From contig NC_081815.1 of assembly GCF_030704535.1 (NCBI RefSeq), positions 2,867,001 to 2,931,000 on the forward strand: 64,000 nucleotides of DNA. Direction: 5' to 3'. The translations under genes were made by a program, and so were the position numbers. The first letter of the stretch is position 1; each line of letters starts with the position of its first letter. Under the pieces are notes generated by a model. That model had not been told where the DNA came from. It worked only from the letters and a program-made list of their open reading frames with translations, and did not search any database. Positions 62,344 to 64,000 of this stretch are shown piece after piece. The stretch is from Vitis vinifera. Lineage: Eukaryota > Streptophyta > Magnoliopsida > Vitales > Vitaceae.

Positions 62344-63425
62344 TGTTAGCCCAAGATTTCTCCTTTGATATATTTTGATGATTATAAAATATGGTTAAGA
62401 AAATTAATGTATTTTTAAGTTCTTTCAAGAGTTCTGAAAAATCAATTAGATGAAAACATTGATTCTAGGATAAGTTTTTGTAATGTAAATTACAACTCTA
62501 GGTTCATATCATTTCATTCTTTTAGAGCATCTTAATCCATCCAAATGTTCCTAAATCATTCTAAAAAAATTGGAAAAAATTTAAAGAAAACCTCAATTTA
62601 AATTTGTAAATAGATTTTTTTTTGAAAGGTTTTCAAGTATGTTAGGGGTCTATATTTAGTTAGTTCTCCTTGTTTTAAGTTTGAACTTATCAACTTTTTC
62701 AAAAATGAAAAATAGCAACAAGGATTGATCGATCGCTTAGGTCTAATCAAGATTAGTGTTCATTGCCTTAGCAATAGAAACTAATTGAGGCACCAATGAC
62801 CAATACCTCAGTTGATCAAAGTGTAGTCTCCCAATGACTATATGTTGTATCCTTTTGACTTCAAATGGTTAATTGATAAGGTCGATCTCTAGGTCGATTA
62901 TTCGAGCACAAAAATGTGCCTTTCTCATTGAAACTCACATATGAGGCTTTTGGATTTCATTCAATGCTAAAAGAGCTATTTTTTTTTATTATTGATTATA
63001 AAGTGTAAAAATCTTTTAATTATGTTCTTAAGTGCTTTAATCATAACTTACATATTCTTTAGTGCACCGAATCAATTCTGACTTTCAATTTGTAATTGTC
63101 TGAGCCAAACTTGTCACTAGAATTCTTGATCACTTTCTCTTCCATTGTAAACCTTGTAAGTTAATTTAAATTTTAAGTGTAAGGTATTACTTAAGTAATT
63201 GAAAAGTAAAGTATTTCTTAAGGGTGTGATTGTTAAAGGACCACAAGAATCAATAATTTGAGTTTGAAAAAGTTGGAGGCTTGATTGAAAAATTTAAAAG
63301 ATGAACCCTCAATTTGAATTAGAATTTAAGGAGAATGGATATAATAAAATCAAAGTTCGTTTTCACTGTCTCTTCATTTTCTCTTTATGTAATTAAATTG
63401 TCATTAGCATTCATGATTGTTAACA
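62344..63425 (+). mobile_element. probable solo LTR, Copia SIRE/Maximus-like
   Basis: The segment begins TGTTAGCCCAAGATTTCTCC followed by TTTTGATGATTATAAAATATG. A TGTTAG start with a downstream TTTTGATGAT motif is familiar from SIRE/Maximus-type Copia LTRs. The segment continues through GATTGATCGATCGCTTAGG and ends GATTGTTAACA at 63425, so the ends are TGTTA...TAACA. It is 1082 bp with no coding capacity. Flanking 5-bp target duplications were not recognisable. The family assignment rests on memory of such LTRs, without alignment. Confidence 0.5.
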
Positions 63426-64000
63426 CCCCCTACTCTTTTGGATGTCCATCTAATTGAATTTCGTTAGACTTCACATTTGGTATGATCATTACCATGGCAT
63501 AACCCCAAATATGGCAGCATGCTAAAAGATTAATTCTCAAATAATATTTTTGATAATTTCATGAAAAGTTTAATTATGTTAATATAAGAATTAATGATAA
63601 CTTATTTTGTTTGAGAAAGTGATTTTAGAAAACGATTTTAATATTTGAAAATTTTTATCAAAAAAATTGTTTTCAAGTACTAAAAATGTTATAAACGTTT
63701 TTAGAATGACTATCAAACAAACAAGATGTGAGAATGGTCTTAAAGGAGTCATGGGGAGAAGGCATACATGCCTAGAAGGTTGTTGGTGTGGCATAAGTTG
63801 AAGAATGTCCAGCTTCAGGCAAAAGGATAGTTGGGGTTATCCCAAGGATAGTTATATGATTGATATAACTGGTGCAACTTCCTAAACTGCTGAGACAGCT
63901 AATAGCTAGCAATGGTTGGTGGGTTTGAATCTCTACAGTTGGGCTGTTAAAAGTCCTATATAAATGTAGCTTGAGGTCTTTAGCATATGCCACTGGGAGT
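63426..64000. other. non-coding right edge
   Basis: No gene is seen. At about 63585-63725 a MITE-like stretch begins TTTTGTTTGAGAAAG and ends ACTATCAAACAAACAAG, a possible imperfect inverted repeat. The remaining short frames lack domains. Confidence 0.45.

Overview
The window is nuclear DNA of a woody eudicot plant. The intron-rich genes, AT-rich intergenic DNA, degraded plant retrotransposons, MITE-like elements and (TA)n, (CT)n and (CATA)n microsatellites all point that way. The proteins and repeats look grapevine-like (Vitis) to me, but that is recognition, not a search result.

Five protein-coding genes could be assembled exon by exon. In every one, GT/AG splice sites, reading-frame phase and family homology agree across all introns. 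(1) 2754-5999, minus: an Aux/IAA auxin repressor of the IAA27 type, 5 exons, 321 aa. (2) 12620-18383, minus: a mitochondrial NADPH:adrenodoxin/ferredoxin oxidoreductase (MFDR type), 13 exons, 486 aa. (3) 40277-43201, plus: an atypical bHLH factor of the bHLH68 type, 9 exons, 342 aa. (4) 49918-52079, plus: a secreted bark-storage-protein/nucleoside-phosphorylase-like protein, 5 exons, 347 aa. (5) 52705-61206, plus: a large U-box/WD40 E3 ubiquitin ligase of the LIN/CERBERUS type, 15 exons, 1339 aa.

Layout: 1-2.4 kb is left-flank DNA with a 91-bp tandem duplication. 2.4-6.2 kb is the IAA27 gene. 6.2-12.5 kb is intergenic, with a pyrimidine-rich stretch upstream of IAA27. 12.6-18.4 kb is MFDR, with an antisense LINE fragment in one intron and a cluster of TGGGCC/T (site II) boxes plus a telo-box in its promoter. 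18.9-23.3 kb is a decayed Ty3/gypsy pol fragment beside tandem LTR-like repeats. 23.3-40 kb is a gene desert with MITE-like elements and tandem duplications. 40.3-43.3 kb is bHLH68. 43.3-49.9 kb is repeat-rich intergenic DNA with a TRIM-like relic, a MITE with terminal inverted repeats and a foldback. 49.9-61.4 kb holds two closely spaced plus-strand genes. 61.4-64 kb is non-coding, with a probable solo LTR.

The five genes are functionally unrelated (auxin signalling, mitochondrial redox, transcription, storage/nucleoside metabolism, ubiquitination), which is normal for plants. I found no operon-like cluster, CRISPR array, RNA gene or convincing undescribed system. The most interesting signals are regulatory and mobile-element structures, listed as findings.
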